NCBI GenBank assembly: GCA_900549685.1
Contig: UROX01000001.1
Location: 5,831 to 69,830, forward strand
Direction of reading: 5' to 3'
From: an uncultured Alistipes sp.
GTDB taxonomy: Bacteria > Bacteroidota > Bacteroidia > Bacteroidales > Rikenellaceae
DNA: 64,000 nt
Every line of letters begins with the position of its first letter. Positions within the stretch are counted from its first letter, which is position 1. The notes under the pieces were generated by a model, which saw nothing but the letters and a program-made list of their open reading frames with translations, was not told where the DNA came from and made no database searches. Positions 46,813 through 55,421 of this stretch are shown here, piece after piece. Position numbers and translations under genes: made by a program.

Positions 46813-47436
46813 ATGAAACAGATTCTGAAATATTTCCCGTCCCTGGACGAAGAGCAGATCCGGCGCCTGAGCATGCTGGAAGAGCTGTACCGGGAGTGGA
46901 ACGAACGCATCAACGTCATATCCCGCAAAGACATCGAGCAACTCTACACCCGACACGTGCTCCATTCGCTCGCCATCGCCAAAGTATGCGCGTTCCGGCC
47001 CGGCGCCCGTATTCTGGACGTAGGGTGCGGAGGCGGATTCCCGGGCATTCCGCTCGCCGTTCTCTTCCCCGAGGCCCGGTTCACGCTCGTGGATTCGATC
47101 GGCAAGAAGATCCGCGTCGTCGAGGAGGTAGCCCGCCGGACGGGGCTTGCGAACGTCACGGCGATACACGGCCGGGCCGAACGGATCGAAGGACAGTTCG
47201 ACTTCGTCGTGAGCCGGGCCGTCACCGAAATGAAACCTTTCATGGGGTGGATATGGAACAAGATCGAACGCGGAGAACAGGCGGGCGAACGGCCCAATGG
47301 CATCCTCTATCTCAAGGGGGGAGACCTCGCCGAAGAACTCGCCGCGACGGGCAAACCCTACGAGCTTTTCGCGATCGGCGATTTTTTCGAGGAGGATTTC
47401 TTCGAAACCAAAAAAGTCGTTTATTTCCGCAAATAG
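46813..47436 (+). CDS. rsmG: 16S rRNA (guanine-527-N7) methyltransferase
   Basis: RsmG methylates G527 of 16S rRNA using S-adenosylmethionine. The 207-residue protein shows LYREWNERINVISRKDIEQLYTRHVLHSL, the SAM-binding glycine loop ILDVGCGGGFPGIPLAV, LVDSIGKKIRVVEEV, and FDFVVSRAV, all in the usual order. YLKGGDLAEEL is the family's C-terminal motif. It is 99 nt downstream of the polyprenyl synthase and not next to gidA or parA as it often is in other phyla. Confidence 0.95.
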   Translation: MKQILKYFPSLDEEQIRRLSMLEELYREWNERINVISRKDIEQLYTRHVLHSLAIAKVCAFRPGARILDVGCGGGFPGIPLAVLFPEARFTLVDSIGKKIRVVEEVARRTGLANVTAIHGRAERIEGQFDFVVSRAVTEMKPFMGWIWNKIERGEQAGERPNGILYLKGGDLAEELAATGKPYELFAIGDFFEEDFFETKKVVYFRK

Positions 47437-47491
47437 CCTACCGCATTGATCTGCTGTCGGATAAAAGTTGCCGAAAAAACGGATAAAAGTT

Positions 47492-47520
47492 TTTGTATAA
47501 AAAAAAATGTTTTACCTTTG
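47492..47520 (+). promoter_or_regulatory. Promoter of rpmH
   Basis: TTTG at 47492-47495, a 17-nt spacer, TACCTTTG at 47513-47520. The spacer is A-rich. Transcription would start near 47525, leaving a leader of about 65 nt. Confidence 0.7.
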
Positions 47521-47525
47521 CACAC

Positions 47526-47566
47526 CGTTGCCGTATGTGAGAGTCGGCAGCGAAAAGCAGGCAACG
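47526..47566 (+). promoter_or_regulatory. rpmH leader with mutually exclusive hairpins
   Basis: CGTTGCC (47526-47532) can pair with GGCAACG (47560-47566), closing the whole leader. Alternatively TGCCG (47529-47533) can pair with CGGCA (47545-47549). The two share bases and exclude each other. This could let L34 or another ribosomal protein act on its own mRNA, but no known binding motif is recognised. Confidence 0.35.
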
Positions 47567-47589
47567 AAAATATAAAAACATAAAGCGCA

Positions 47590-47745
47590 ATGAAAAGGAC
47601 TTTTCAACCCTCACAGAGAAAGAAGATCAATAAACACGGTTTCCGTCAGAGAATGTCTACCGCCAACGGCCGCAAAGTGCTCGCCGCACGTCGCGCCAAA
47701 GGCCGGAAAAAACTGACCGTTTCCGACGATACCCGCTGGAAATAA
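47590..47745 (+). CDS. rpmH: 50S ribosomal protein L34
   Basis: This is a 51-residue, strongly basic ribosomal protein. The sequence begins [18 protein letters not shown], continues [24 protein letters not shown] and ends DTRWK, the almost invariant L34 pattern with a slightly long tail typical of Bacteroidota. It is far from any dnaA or rnpA gene, unlike in many bacteria where rpmH marks the origin, so no origin should be inferred here. A full promoter and a structured leader precede it and a terminator follows 24 nt after the stop, making it its own transcription unit. Confidence 0.97.
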   Translation: MKRTFQPSQRKKINKHGFRQRMSTANGRKVLAARRAKGRKKLTVSDDTRWK

Positions 47746-47769
47746 TCTCTTTCCGGACAGGAATACGAG

Positions 47770-47796
47770 GGCTGCCGTAGATATGGCAGCCTTTTT
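47770..47796 (+). terminator. Terminator of rpmH
   Basis: A 7-bp stem GGCTGCC (47770-47776) with GGCAGCC (47785-47791), an 8-nt loop and five T. It is 28 nt before the mqnE start, so mqnE needs read-through or a promoter of its own, which I cannot see. Confidence 0.75.
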
Positions 47797-47823
47797 ATAT
47801 TCATATACAAACGATCGATCCGC

Positions 47824-48912
47824 ATGTTCGACCTCCCGGAAGAATTCAAGGAACCGGCCCGTAAGATCGAGGCCGGAGAACGCATATCGGACAGCGAGGC
47901 GCTGGCACTGACCGACGCCCCGTTGTCGTTGCTGGGCCTGCTGGCCACTCGCATCAAGAAACGCAAAAGCGGCCGGAGTGTCTATTACAACCGGAATTTC
48001 CACATCGAACCGACCAACGTGTGCGTATTCAACTGCCGGTTCTGTTCCTACCGCCGGCCGGCCGATTCGCCCGAGGCATGGGATTACGGCGAGGAGGAGA
48101 TTCTCGCCCAGGTCGAGGCGCACCGGCACAGCGGAGCTACCGAGATCCACATCGTGGGCGGCGTCCATCCGCGTAACGACCTGCACTACTACGTCGGTCT
48201 GATCCGCAAGATCAAGGCGATCATGCCGGGGGCGGCGGTCAAGGCATTCACGGCCATCGAACTGGCCTATATGATCCGCAAGGCCGGACTCACGCCGGCC
48301 GAAGGACTGCGCATGCTGCGGGACGCAGGCATGGAAGCCATTCCCGGCGGCGGAGCCGAAATCTTCGCGGAGGCCGTCCGTTCGCGCATCTGCCCGGAAA
48401 AAGGCACAGCGGAGGAGTGGCTCGACATGCACCGCGAGGCGCACAGGCTGGGCATTCCCACCAACGCCACGATCCTCTACGGCCATATCGAAAGCTGGGA
48501 AGACCGCATCGACCATCTCAGCCGGCTGCGGACCCTGCAGGACGAAACGGGCGGGTTCAACGCCTTCATCCCGCTCAAATACCGCAGCCGCAACAACTCC
48601 ATGTCCGAAACGGGCGAGGTAAGCGTCGTGGAAGACATGCGGATGACGGCTCTGTCCCGCATTTATCTGGACAACGTGCCCCACATCAAGGCCTACTGGC
48701 CCATGTTCGGCAAGACGACGGCCCAGATCGCACTGGCCTTCGGGGCCGACGACATGGACGGCACGATCGACGACAGCACGAAAATCTATTCGATGGCCGG
48801 AGCCGAGGACCGGTCCCCGTCGATGACCACCGAAGAGATGGAACGCACGATCCGCTCGGCCGGTTACATTCCCGTCGAACGCGACACGTTTTACAATGCG
48901 GTGAAAAAGTAG
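47824..48912 (+). CDS. mqnE: Aminodeoxyfutalosine synthase (menaquinone, futalosine route)
   Basis: This radical-SAM enzyme joins the chorismate-derived intermediate to SAM-derived adenosine in the futalosine pathway to menaquinone. The 362-residue product has FHIEPTNVCVFNCRFCSYRR with the CxxxCxxC cluster, GGVHPRNDLHYYVGLIRKIK, IPGGGAEIF, LGIPTNATILYGHIE and the MqnE-typical LDNVPHIKAYWPMFGK and FGADDMDGTIDD. MqnC is a close paralog, but the NVPHIKAYW and DDMDGT patterns favour MqnE. Other mqn genes are not in the window. A dxs, an ispH, a polyprenyl synthase and the menaquinone-linked SdhCAB are, and together they support anaerobic respiration with menaquinone. Confidence 0.88.
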   Translation: MFDLPEEFKEPARKIEAGERISDSEALALTDAPLSLLGLLATRIKKRKSGRSVYYNRNFHIEPTNVCVFNCRFCSYRRPADSPEAWDYGEEEILAQVEAHRHSGATEIHIVGGVHPRNDLHYYVGLIRKIKAIMPGAAVKAFTAIELAYMIRKAGLTPAEGLRMLRDAGMEAIPGGGAEIFAEAVRSRICPEKGTAEEWLDMHREAHRLGIPTNATILYGHIESWEDRIDHLSRLRTLQDETGGFNAFIPLKYRSRNNSMSETGEVSVVEDMRMTALSRIYLDNVPHIKAYWPMFGKTTAQIALAFGADDMDGTIDDSTKIYSMAGAEDRSPSMTTEEMERTIRSAGYIPVERDTFYNAVKK

Positions 48913-48966
48913 TATCTTGCTCCCCGGCGGAAGTTTCGCCGCCCCGGACTCAACGTTACGAAGACC

Positions 48967-49848
48967 ATGGAATTTCTCAGAAGACTCGCACGCAAGATCA
49001 ACGGCAACGTCATCACGCGCAACCTCGTGCTGGCAGCTTGTGCCGTTATCGTTTTCATATTCATCGTCAGCCAGTTGCTGAATCTGTTCACCCGTCACGG
49101 ACAGGTCAAGGTCGTGCCCGACTTCAGCGGCATGACGGTGGAGGAAGCCCTCCGGGCCGGCAAGAACGCATCGCTGAGGATCGAAATCAACGACTCGCTC
49201 TACGTGCCCGCCTTCCCCGGCGGAGTGATTCTCGAACAGAATCCCGCTTCGGGCGCCCGGGTCAAGTCGGGACGTCATGTTTTCGTGACGATCAATTCGT
49301 TCCATCAGAAAAAGGTGGAGGTGCCCTACGTGACCGGATTTTCGCTGCGTCAGGCCAAGAACAACATCGAAATGGCAGGACTCGAAATCAAGGAACTCAT
49401 TTACAGGAACGACATCGCGACGAACAATGTGCTCGAAGAGCGCTACGAAGGCAAAACGGTCCGCGCAGGCAGCAAGGTCGAGGCCGAAATCGGATCGGGC
49501 GTCACGCTCATCGTGGGCAAAGCCGAGGACGCTCCGCTGCAACAGGTCCCCAAACTGGTAGGATTCTCCGTCCGCGAGGCCAAGAGCCGGCTGTGGGAGG
49601 CCGGTTTCAACGTCGGCAAAATTTCGGGCGACGAGGCGATCAACGCACTCAACGAGCGCGAGGCGAAAGTATATCAGCAATCGCCGACGACCGGCAGCCG
49701 GCAACCGTTGGGAACGGCCGTCCGGCTCTCCATCACGCTGGACGGGAAGAAGCTCGAGGAGGGACACAAAACTTCGGACCGCGACGCCCGTGCGGCAGCC
49801 AAAGCATGGGCCGACAGTCAGGAAGAGACCCGCGACGCAAACGAATGA
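48967..49848 (+). CDS. Membrane-anchored PASTA-domain protein
   Basis: This 293-residue protein has a short cytoplasmic N-terminus, one transmembrane helix (about 19-40, ending VSQLLNLF) and three consecutive PASTA repeats outside: about 46-112 (VVPDFSGMTVEEAL), 113-185 (VPYVTGFSLRQAKNNIEMAGL) and 186-265 (VPKLVGFSVREAKSRLWEAGF). The tail is charged. PASTA modules bind uncrosslinked peptidoglycan in Ser/Thr kinases and penicillin-binding proteins, but here there is no kinase or transpeptidase domain. It lies 7 nt before rluD, a pairing I have seen in other Bacteroidota. The role is probably wall sensing or scaffolding; this is inference. Confidence 0.86.
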   Translation: MEFLRRLARKINGNVITRNLVLAACAVIVFIFIVSQLLNLFTRHGQVKVVPDFSGMTVEEALRAGKNASLRIEINDSLYVPAFPGGVILEQNPASGARVKSGRHVFVTINSFHQKKVEVPYVTGFSLRQAKNNIEMAGLEIKELIYRNDIATNNVLEERYEGKTVRAGSKVEAEIGSGVTLIVGKAEDAPLQQVPKLVGFSVREAKSRLWEAGFNVGKISGDEAINALNEREAKVYQQSPTTGSRQPLGTAVRLSITLDGKKLEEGHKTSDRDARAAAKAWADSQEETRDANE

Positions 49849-49855
49849 TCCCCGT

Positions 49856-50935
49856 ATGAAAACCGACAGACCGGAATACGAAGAAGAACTCCGCGAGGGC
49901 GAATCGCAGCAGGACGAACTGTTCGAGCATTACAGCGTGACCGTCGATAAGGGGCAGGCCATGCTGCGCATCGACAAGTTCCTGACCAACCGCATGGAAG
50001 GCATCTCGCGCAACCGGATACAGACGGCGGCCGACGCGGGCAACATCCTGGTGAACGGTTCGGCCGTCAAGTCGAGCTACAAGGTCAAACCCTCGGACCG
50101 GATACAGATCGTCATGCCCTATCCGCTCCGCGAACTGGAGATCATTCCCGAAAACATCCCGCTCGACATTCCTTACGAAGACGACGACCTGATCATCGTC
50201 AATAAACCGGCCGGCATGGTCGTCCATCCCGGCCACGGCAACTATTCGGGGACGCTGGTCAATGCCCTGACCTATCATCTGAAGGACCTGCCGCTTTTCC
50301 AGAGCGGCGACATGCGGGCCGGACTGGTCCACCGCATCGACAAGAACACGTCCGGCATTCTGGTCGTCGCCAAAAACGAACGCGCCCACGCCCGGCTGGC
50401 CCGACAGTTCTTCGACCACACGATCGACCGGGTCTACCATGCGCTGGTGTGGGGCAATATGGAGCAGGAAGAGGGTACGGTCACAGGACACATCGGCCGC
50501 AGCCTGCGCGACCGGCTCAAAATGGCCGTTTTCCCCGACGGAGAGAACGGCAAGCATGCCGTGACGCATTACAGGGTACTCGAACGGCTGGGCTATGTCA
50601 ATCTCATCGAATGCCGTCTCGAAACGGGACGGACGCACCAGATCCGCGTCCACATGGAACACATCGGGCACCCGCTGTTTAACGACGAGCGTTACGGCGG
50701 CGACCGCATTCTCAAGGGAACGACCTTCTCCAAGTACCGGCAGTTCGTCGAAAACTGTTTCCGGATCATGCCCCGCCACGGGCTGCATGCCCGGAGCCTG
50801 GGATTCGTCCATCCGACGACAGGCCAGCGGGTCCACTTCGAACGCGATATGCCGCAGGACATGGCCTCGGTCGTGGAGCGCTGGAGGAACTATGTCGCAG
50901 GACGGACAGCCGGAGACGAAGCGGAATCGGAATAA
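49856..50935 (+). CDS. rluD: Ribosomal large subunit pseudouridine synthase (RluA/RluD family)
   Basis: This enzyme isomerises uridines to pseudouridine in 23S rRNA. The 359-residue protein has an N-terminal S4 RNA-binding domain (MLRIDKFLTNRMEGISRNRIQTAADAG) and the catalytic domain with the nucleophilic Asp in VHRIDKNTSGILVVAK. ETGRTHQIRVHMEHIGHPLFNDERYGG is the third signature. I start at MKTDRPEYEEE; the frame extends 22 codons upstream over the end of the PASTA gene. The assignment to RluD (positions 1911/1915/1917 in E. coli) rather than RluA/RluC is by S4 domain and length and is moderately certain. A pair of hairpins follows the stop. Confidence 0.9.
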   Translation: MKTDRPEYEEELREGESQQDELFEHYSVTVDKGQAMLRIDKFLTNRMEGISRNRIQTAADAGNILVNGSAVKSSYKVKPSDRIQIVMPYPLRELEIIPENIPLDIPYEDDDLIIVNKPAGMVVHPGHGNYSGTLVNALTYHLKDLPLFQSGDMRAGLVHRIDKNTSGILVVAKNERAHARLARQFFDHTIDRVYHALVWGNMEQEEGTVTGHIGRSLRDRLKMAVFPDGENGKHAVTHYRVLERLGYVNLIECRLETGRTHQIRVHMEHIGHPLFNDERYGGDRILKGTTFSKYRQFVENCFRIMPRHGLHARSLGFVHPTTGQRVHFERDMPQDMASVVERWRNYVAGRTAGDEAESE

Positions 50936-50955
50936 CCGCCCGGCATGACGGAACC

Positions 50956-51008
50956 GCTTCTTTTCGGGAAAGAAGCAACCGATCCGACCGTGCAGCCGCA
51001 CGGTCTTT
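50956..51008 (+). terminator. Tandem hairpins after rluD
   Basis: First hairpin: GCTTCTTT (50956-50963) with AAAGAAGC (50969-50976). Second: GACCGTGC (50986-50993) with GCACGGTC (50998-51005), then TTT. The T-run is short, so termination is probable but weak. Confidence 0.5.
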
Positions 51009-51479
51009 CGCATTCGGCACATAAAGAAAACACCCGGATTTTTCAGTCCGTCGGAAACACGCTTCGAACGGACACGAGCATCGAACACGCAAAAGAGAAA
51101 GTCGATGTGCCGGTCATCGTCCTGCAGGAACCAGACCGCATGATTTTCCCGCCTCGTCCGTCAATCGAAAAGAGGCACAGCGTTCCCGCCACTTTCGTCG
51201 TCACACCTCGGTCGCAAGTCCCGGCCGGAAGGCACGCACCGAGCCATACGCTGAAATCATTCGTTCCGCTCCGGAAGACAACGAGCACCCGAAACCGCCA
51301 TACCGTCTACCGACACGCCCCGGCCCTGTCCGGGAAAGTTCGACCGAAACGTACCCGGAAAGAGACTTTTCGACAAGAGGGTTTCCAGAATCGGAGAAAC
51401 GGCATCCGGCCTCTTCGAAAAACCGGCGCCCGTCCCCGCACGACGATTCGGGAAACATCGTCGGAACGGTTCTCATATT
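51009..51479. other. Intergenic region between convergent rluD and the DNA glycosylase
   Basis: No gene, repeat or RNA was recognised past the rluD hairpins. Frames on both strands are Arg/Thr-rich and unrelated to any family I know. Confidence 0.35.
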
Positions 51480-52007
51480 TTATCGTGCAATGGCGGGCGA
51501 CTCGGCCGAGAGACCGGGCAAATAACGCAGAATCTGCCGCCAACCCTCCAGTTTACGCTCGAACGTCAGCGTATAGGCCGGACTGGTCGAAGGCAAAACC
51601 AGCGTCTCGTAAGTAGCGACATACGCTCCGAAATAACGCCGGAAAAGTTTCTCCGCCCCCTTGCCGTTGAAAGCAATGGCCCGGATATCGGGATACCGCC
51701 GCAGCAGGGCGGGGATTTCGTTGGGTTCTTCGTTGCAGATATTGCTGTCGAGACTGCCTTCGCGTTCGCATTGACGGCACACGTCCCAAAGCGCGATGCC
51801 CGCATCGAGCAGCATGGCACGCCGCAGGTCGTATTCCTGAGAAAGCTCCGTTCCGCACAGCGAGGCCATGACAGGCCAGAACGCATTGCGCGGATGACCG
51901 TAATACTGCTGCTTCTGCAACGACATGACACCGGGCATCGTGCCCAGCACCAATATCCGGCTCCGGACATCGGCAATCGGGTCGAAACTTCGGATAATCT
52001 TGTTCAT
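51480..52007 (-). CDS. DNA-deoxyinosine (hypoxanthine) glycosylase, UDG superfamily
   Basis: This 175-residue base-excision repair enzyme probably removes hypoxanthine from DNA. The uracil-DNA-glycosylase fold is visible in ILVLGTMPGVMSLQKQQYYGHPRNAFWPVM, matching the active-site G-x-x-P-G, QYY and N-x-FW motifs of family 6, in IAFNGKGAEKLFRRYF, and in the late motif VLPSTSPAY, where family 6 has STSPA. The N of HPRNAFW is the family's catalytic residue. The gene is monocistronic. Family 4/5 enzymes have iron-sulfur cysteines that are absent here, so the family 6 (HDG) assignment is favoured. Confidence 0.85.
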   Translation of the reverse strand: MNKIIRSFDPIADVRSRILVLGTMPGVMSLQKQQYYGHPRNAFWPVMASLCGTELSQEYDLRRAMLLDAGIALWDVCRQCEREGSLDSNICNEEPNEIPALLRRYPDIRAIAFNGKGAEKLFRRYFGAYVATYETLVLPSTSPAYTLTFERKLEGWRQILRYLPGLSAESPAIAR

Positions 52008-52459
52008 CGGCTTCTAAATCGTTTCAAAAGGACCGGAAGGCTGTCGCCCACATTTCGGTGACACTACCGGTCGCAAGACCATTGCATGGCGGTATCGCCG
52101 CCGCCGAGTCTTTCTGCCGTCGGTCAGGACCTTTCTTTCCGGAGCAACCCCGCCTCTCCGGAATACAAAATCGCCGGACGCCCCGTATTCCCCCATGCAC
52201 CGAAATTCTTCGCTCCGCCCTTATTCGCGGCCGCATTCCGCATATTCGGATGCCGCAGTCCTTACGGACCGAAAGCGGCCGAAACGGCTGCGACAAACAC
52301 GGGATACGCATACATACGATCGCAAACCGTTCTCAAAAATAATCATTTTCCGGGTTCCACGCCCACAAAATACATCGCAATCCGGAAGAAAAACACCCGC
52401 AACGGTAAACGGAATCCCCGGCTCCGGCCCAAACGACGTCCGCACCGCCACAAGACAAA
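52008..52459. other. Intergenic region upstream of the DNA glycosylase
   Basis: No gene is recognisable between the glycosylase start and the M64 terminator. Frames on both strands overlap and have no family signs. No consensus promoter for the glycosylase was found here. Confidence 0.35.
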
Positions 52460-52496
52460 GAAAGAGCGGCCGCCTTCGACAGGCAGCCGCTCTTTC
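52460..52496 (-). terminator. Terminator of the M64 peptidase gene
   Basis: An 11-bp stem (GAAAGAGCGGC at 52460-52470 with 52486-52496) and an inner 3-bp extension. On the minus strand it is followed by TTTGTCTTG. It is 24 nt past the stop. Confidence 0.7.
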
Positions 52497-52519
52497 CGTA
52501 TTTTCGGTCGTTCGGAGAA

Positions 52520-54169
52520 CTATTTCGTTTCGACAGGCGAACCTTCGATCAGAACCGGAGGTGCGAAATGGGGCATTTCCTTCAGCGGAGCGAATGCCGG
52601 AGCCTTGACGGCGCTGGCCGTTGCGAGCACTTTGGCATCGTTGGCGAGGAACTCGTCGAAATCGAACGGTTTACCGCTCAGTTCCATGATCCGTTCCACG
52701 ATCTTCTGACGGCTGGGAGAGTTGTAGTAAGGCACGTTGTTGTTCATACAACTGTTCGTTTCGGGCCTCCAGATTCCTTTGGCATACATGTAACTGCCCT
52801 CGAAAGCGTTCACGATACTCGAATATCCCGGAAGCGAGTAGAAATGTTTCCATTTGATCTTGTCGGGATCGTTCGTGAAATCGATGTTGGCATTGTGTCC
52901 GAACGAAGCCCACTGTTTCAGATAAGAAACGACATTGCTCGGAATTTCCTGCTGATAGTAGATGTACTCGTCGCACAGCTTACCGAAACCGTGTCCGCCC
53001 GCTTCGTGCTGAACGACGCTCTTGTAATCGTAAGGCGGTTCGCCCTCGATCATCGGACAGATGGCGATGGACTGTCCCGGCGACCACGATATGGTCGTTC
53101 CGCCGTAACGGGGACTATTCGAAATCAGAATGATGAGTGTCTTGGCAAGATCGTCGATCGGAGCTTTGGTCGCATACGAGAAGACCGTGTTGTTATCGCA
53201 CGTCATACTCGTTTCACCCTGCTGTCCTTCGAACTTGACGGAGAAACGCGTTCTTTTTCTCGTAGTCAGGTCCGACGCGCCCTGTTCGGGCGAGATGGCG
53301 CTGACGATGTAGACGTTGAAATAATCCCGGTAGGTTTTATAAGGTTCGACATCGAAGAAGAAGTCGATGGCATCGTACATGGCTTTGATATACCGGCCCT
53401 CGTCGGCATCCATTTCTTCGGCGATGAAACCGTCGCCCATGAACACCAGATCGGCATGGCCCAGCGAACCTTTCTGAACGGTAATCACTTTGCCATCCTG
53501 GAGCGTATTATCGATCCCGTTCTGAACGAATGTCACCTCGCGGGAATGTTTGAGTCCGTCTTCGTCGGACCACTTGACGGCGACCGTGCCGGTGCGGGGT
53601 TCTTTCTGAGTCGAAGCGCCGACCGTCACGACGACCGTATCCGAACTGAGCGCTTTGGCCCGGGCGACCGAGAGCCATGAGACATACTCCTCGGGAACCT
53701 CTACGGTATATTCCGCAGCAGAGAGGTTGGTTTCCAATCCGATGTTAAAAATCTGGCCTTCGCAGGGAACGTCTTCGTACAGGGATTGGGCAATGTCCAT
53801 GAAGATCGTCTTCCGTTGAACGACGGTCACGGGAAAAGTCTGTTCGAGTCCTTCGCCCTTGAGCGTGAGCGTTACCGTCCGGTCATCGGGCAAAGTGTTG
53901 GGCCGTGCCGAAATCGTCACGACTATCGTGGCGGCGGGTTCGCCGCTGGACGGAGAGACCGTACACCAGTCGGCCGCATCGGCTCCCTCGATCTTCCAGG
54001 GTACATTCGACGCGAAAGTCAGCAGGCGGGTACCTCCGTAAGACGGAATCGTCTCGACAGTCAGGTCCTCTACCGTGATTTCAGGGGTGAAATCGTCGTC
54101 TTTCTCGCATCCGGTCAGCATCAGCAGCGACGAACAGGCGACGACAAAAAGTTTGAATACATTTTTCAT
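52520..54169 (-). CDS. M64-family metallopeptidase lipoprotein with BACON domains
   Basis: This 549-residue surface or periplasmic protein has a lipobox (MLTGC, Cys21), a BACON domain at about 31-117 (GGTRLLTFASNVPWKIEG and ADWCTVSPSSGEPA), a second BACON-like module at about 118-216, and an IgA-peptidase-M64 domain to about 520. KVITVQKGSLGHADLVFMGDGF opens it, the putative zinc site HEAGGHGFGKLCDEY is at 388-402, and RPETNSCMNNNVPYYNSPSRQ near 478-500 is the family's other block. The site reads H-E-x-x-x-H, not HExxH, see findings. Related proteins cleave IgA or mucin glycoproteins, but no substrate is shown here. It is transcribed alone from a -7 box at 54217. Confidence 0.86.
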   Translation of the reverse strand: MKNVFKLFVVACSSLLMLTGCEKDDDFTPEITVEDLTVETIPSYGGTRLLTFASNVPWKIEGADAADWCTVSPSSGEPAATIVVTISARPNTLPDDRTVTLTLKGEGLEQTFPVTVVQRKTIFMDIAQSLYEDVPCEGQIFNIGLETNLSAAEYTVEVPEEYVSWLSVARAKALSSDTVVVTVGASTQKEPRTGTVAVKWSDEDGLKHSREVTFVQNGIDNTLQDGKVITVQKGSLGHADLVFMGDGFIAEEMDADEGRYIKAMYDAIDFFFDVEPYKTYRDYFNVYIVSAISPEQGASDLTTRKRTRFSVKFEGQQGETSMTCDNNTVFSYATKAPIDDLAKTLIILISNSPRYGGTTISWSPGQSIAICPMIEGEPPYDYKSVVQHEAGGHGFGKLCDEYIYYQQEIPSNVVSYLKQWASFGHNANIDFTNDPDKIKWKHFYSLPGYSSIVNAFEGSYMYAKGIWRPETNSCMNNNVPYYNSPSRQKIVERIMELSGKPFDFDEFLANDAKVLATASAVKAPAFAPLKEMPHFAPPVLIEGSPVETK

Positions 54170-54539
54170 AAGGCTGTTTTTGTTACGATCTTCCGAAATC
54201 CACTCGGAACGGATTACAAATATAACGAAGTTTTCAGAAATACGGTATCCGGACAGGACGGAAGAAAGGAGAAAAGGACCTGTCCGGTCGCTCCGCAGCC
54301 GGGATCGGGAGCGAATACGGAGGCCGGATCGGCCGGATTCAGCATCGATCTACGCGATGATATACTTCGGCAAGAACGATTTCCGTTCCTGCCGGCGCAC
54401 TTTTCGGATCGCACTCTCCCGGACCTCCGGCGAGGCAGGAGCGATTTCGAGGAAGGAATGGTTTTTCAGGGACACGAGTCACAACGAATAAAAAACGCCC
54501 CTTCTGCAACGCGATATGCCGAAATATCCGTCGTCGCGA
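54170..54539. other. 370-bp region between ispH and the M64 gene
   Basis: It holds the promoter of the M64 gene near 54217-54224; the remainder up to the ispH stop shows no gene or hairpin. No terminator for ispH was recognised. Confidence 0.4.
54217..54224 (-). promoter_or_regulatory. -7 box of the M64 peptidase gene
   Basis: Minus strand TATATTTG, a perfect TAnnTTTG, with start near 54212 and a leader of about 42 nt. No -33 TTTG at the expected spacing. Confidence 0.5.
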
Positions 54540-55421
54540 TCATACATCGGAAGAATCGTCGCCGAAGGTCCGCGCGATACGGTCGGCCACACGCTGCATC
54601 AGCCATTTGGGCGTGGACGTGGCTCCGCAGATGCCCACGGACCGACACCCGTCGAACCACTCGGCCCGAAGCTCGGTCTCGTCCTCGATGTTATAGGTGC
54701 GGGGATTGGTTTCGAGGCAGGTATGGTACAGCACTTTGCCGTTGGAACTTTTCCGGCCGCAGACGAAAATCACGACATCGAAACGTCCGGAAAACTCCCG
54801 CAGATGGGGATTGCGGCTCGAAACACGGCCGCAGATCGTGTTGCGGATCGTCACCTGTTCCGGATCGGCAGCGCGTTGCAGGATGATTTCACGGACCCGT
54901 TCGAAAAGCACGGGACTCTGCGTCGTCTGCGACAGCAGATAGACGGGACGGGAAAAGTCAATGGCGTCGAGGTCCTCGAGTGTCTCGACGACGAGGGCGT
55001 CCTCATCGACCTGTCCGGTCAGTCCCACGACCTCGGCATGTCCGCGCTTGCCCAGAATGACCACCTGACCGCCGCAGGCCTTCATCTGCTCATGCGCTTT
55101 TTTCACGCGGCTCTGGAGCTTGGCGACGATGGGACAGGTCGCATCGATGATCCGTATGCCGTGCTCGGCGGCCAGACGGTAGGTCGAAGGCGGCTCGCCA
55201 TGCGCCCGGATCAGGACGGTACTGCCGTCCAGTCCGGCCATCCGCTCCCGCGAAACGGTCTGTAATCCCAGCTTCTCGAGCCGCTGGACTTCGACCCGGT
55301 TATGGACAATATCGCCCAGCGAATAGACCGTACCCAACGTCCGAAGCGACTCTTCGGCCTTGGTGATGGCCGTCACCACCCCCGAGCAAAAGCCCGACAT
55401 TTCGTCTATTTCGATCCGCAT
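54540..55421 (-). CDS. ispH: 4-hydroxy-3-methylbut-2-enyl diphosphate reductase
   Basis: This iron-sulfur enzyme makes IPP and DMAPP in the last MEP step, so it works with dxs (3.6 kb). The 293-residue protein shows the three cluster cysteines in MSGFCSGV (Cys12), DATCPIV (near 97) and RNTICGRVSSR (near 194), and HGEPPS, the family's substrate loop. ICGATSTPKWLM is the C-terminal signature. I start at MRIEIDEMSGFCSG, which overlaps the end of cmk by 16 nt; the 13 upstream codons lack similarity. cmk and ispH are adjacent in many Bacteroidota. Confidence 0.95.
   Translation of the reverse strand: MRIEIDEMSGFCSGVVTAITKAEESLRTLGTVYSLGDIVHNRVEVQRLEKLGLQTVSRERMAGLDGSTVLIRAHGEPPSTYRLAAEHGIRIIDATCPIVAKLQSRVKKAHEQMKACGGQVVILGKRGHAEVVGLTGQVDEDALVVETLEDLDAIDFSRPVYLLSQTTQSPVLFERVREIILQRAADPEQVTIRNTICGRVSSRNPHLREFSGRFDVVIFVCGRKSSNGKVLYHTCLETNPRTYNIEDETELRAEWFDGCRSVGICGATSTPKWLMQRVADRIARTFGDDSSDV

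Noticed and set aside
47590..47745. Replication origin near rpmH
   Set aside because: rpmH neighbours dnaA in many bacteria, but here there is no dnaA, rnpA, parAB or cluster of DnaA boxes that I can see.
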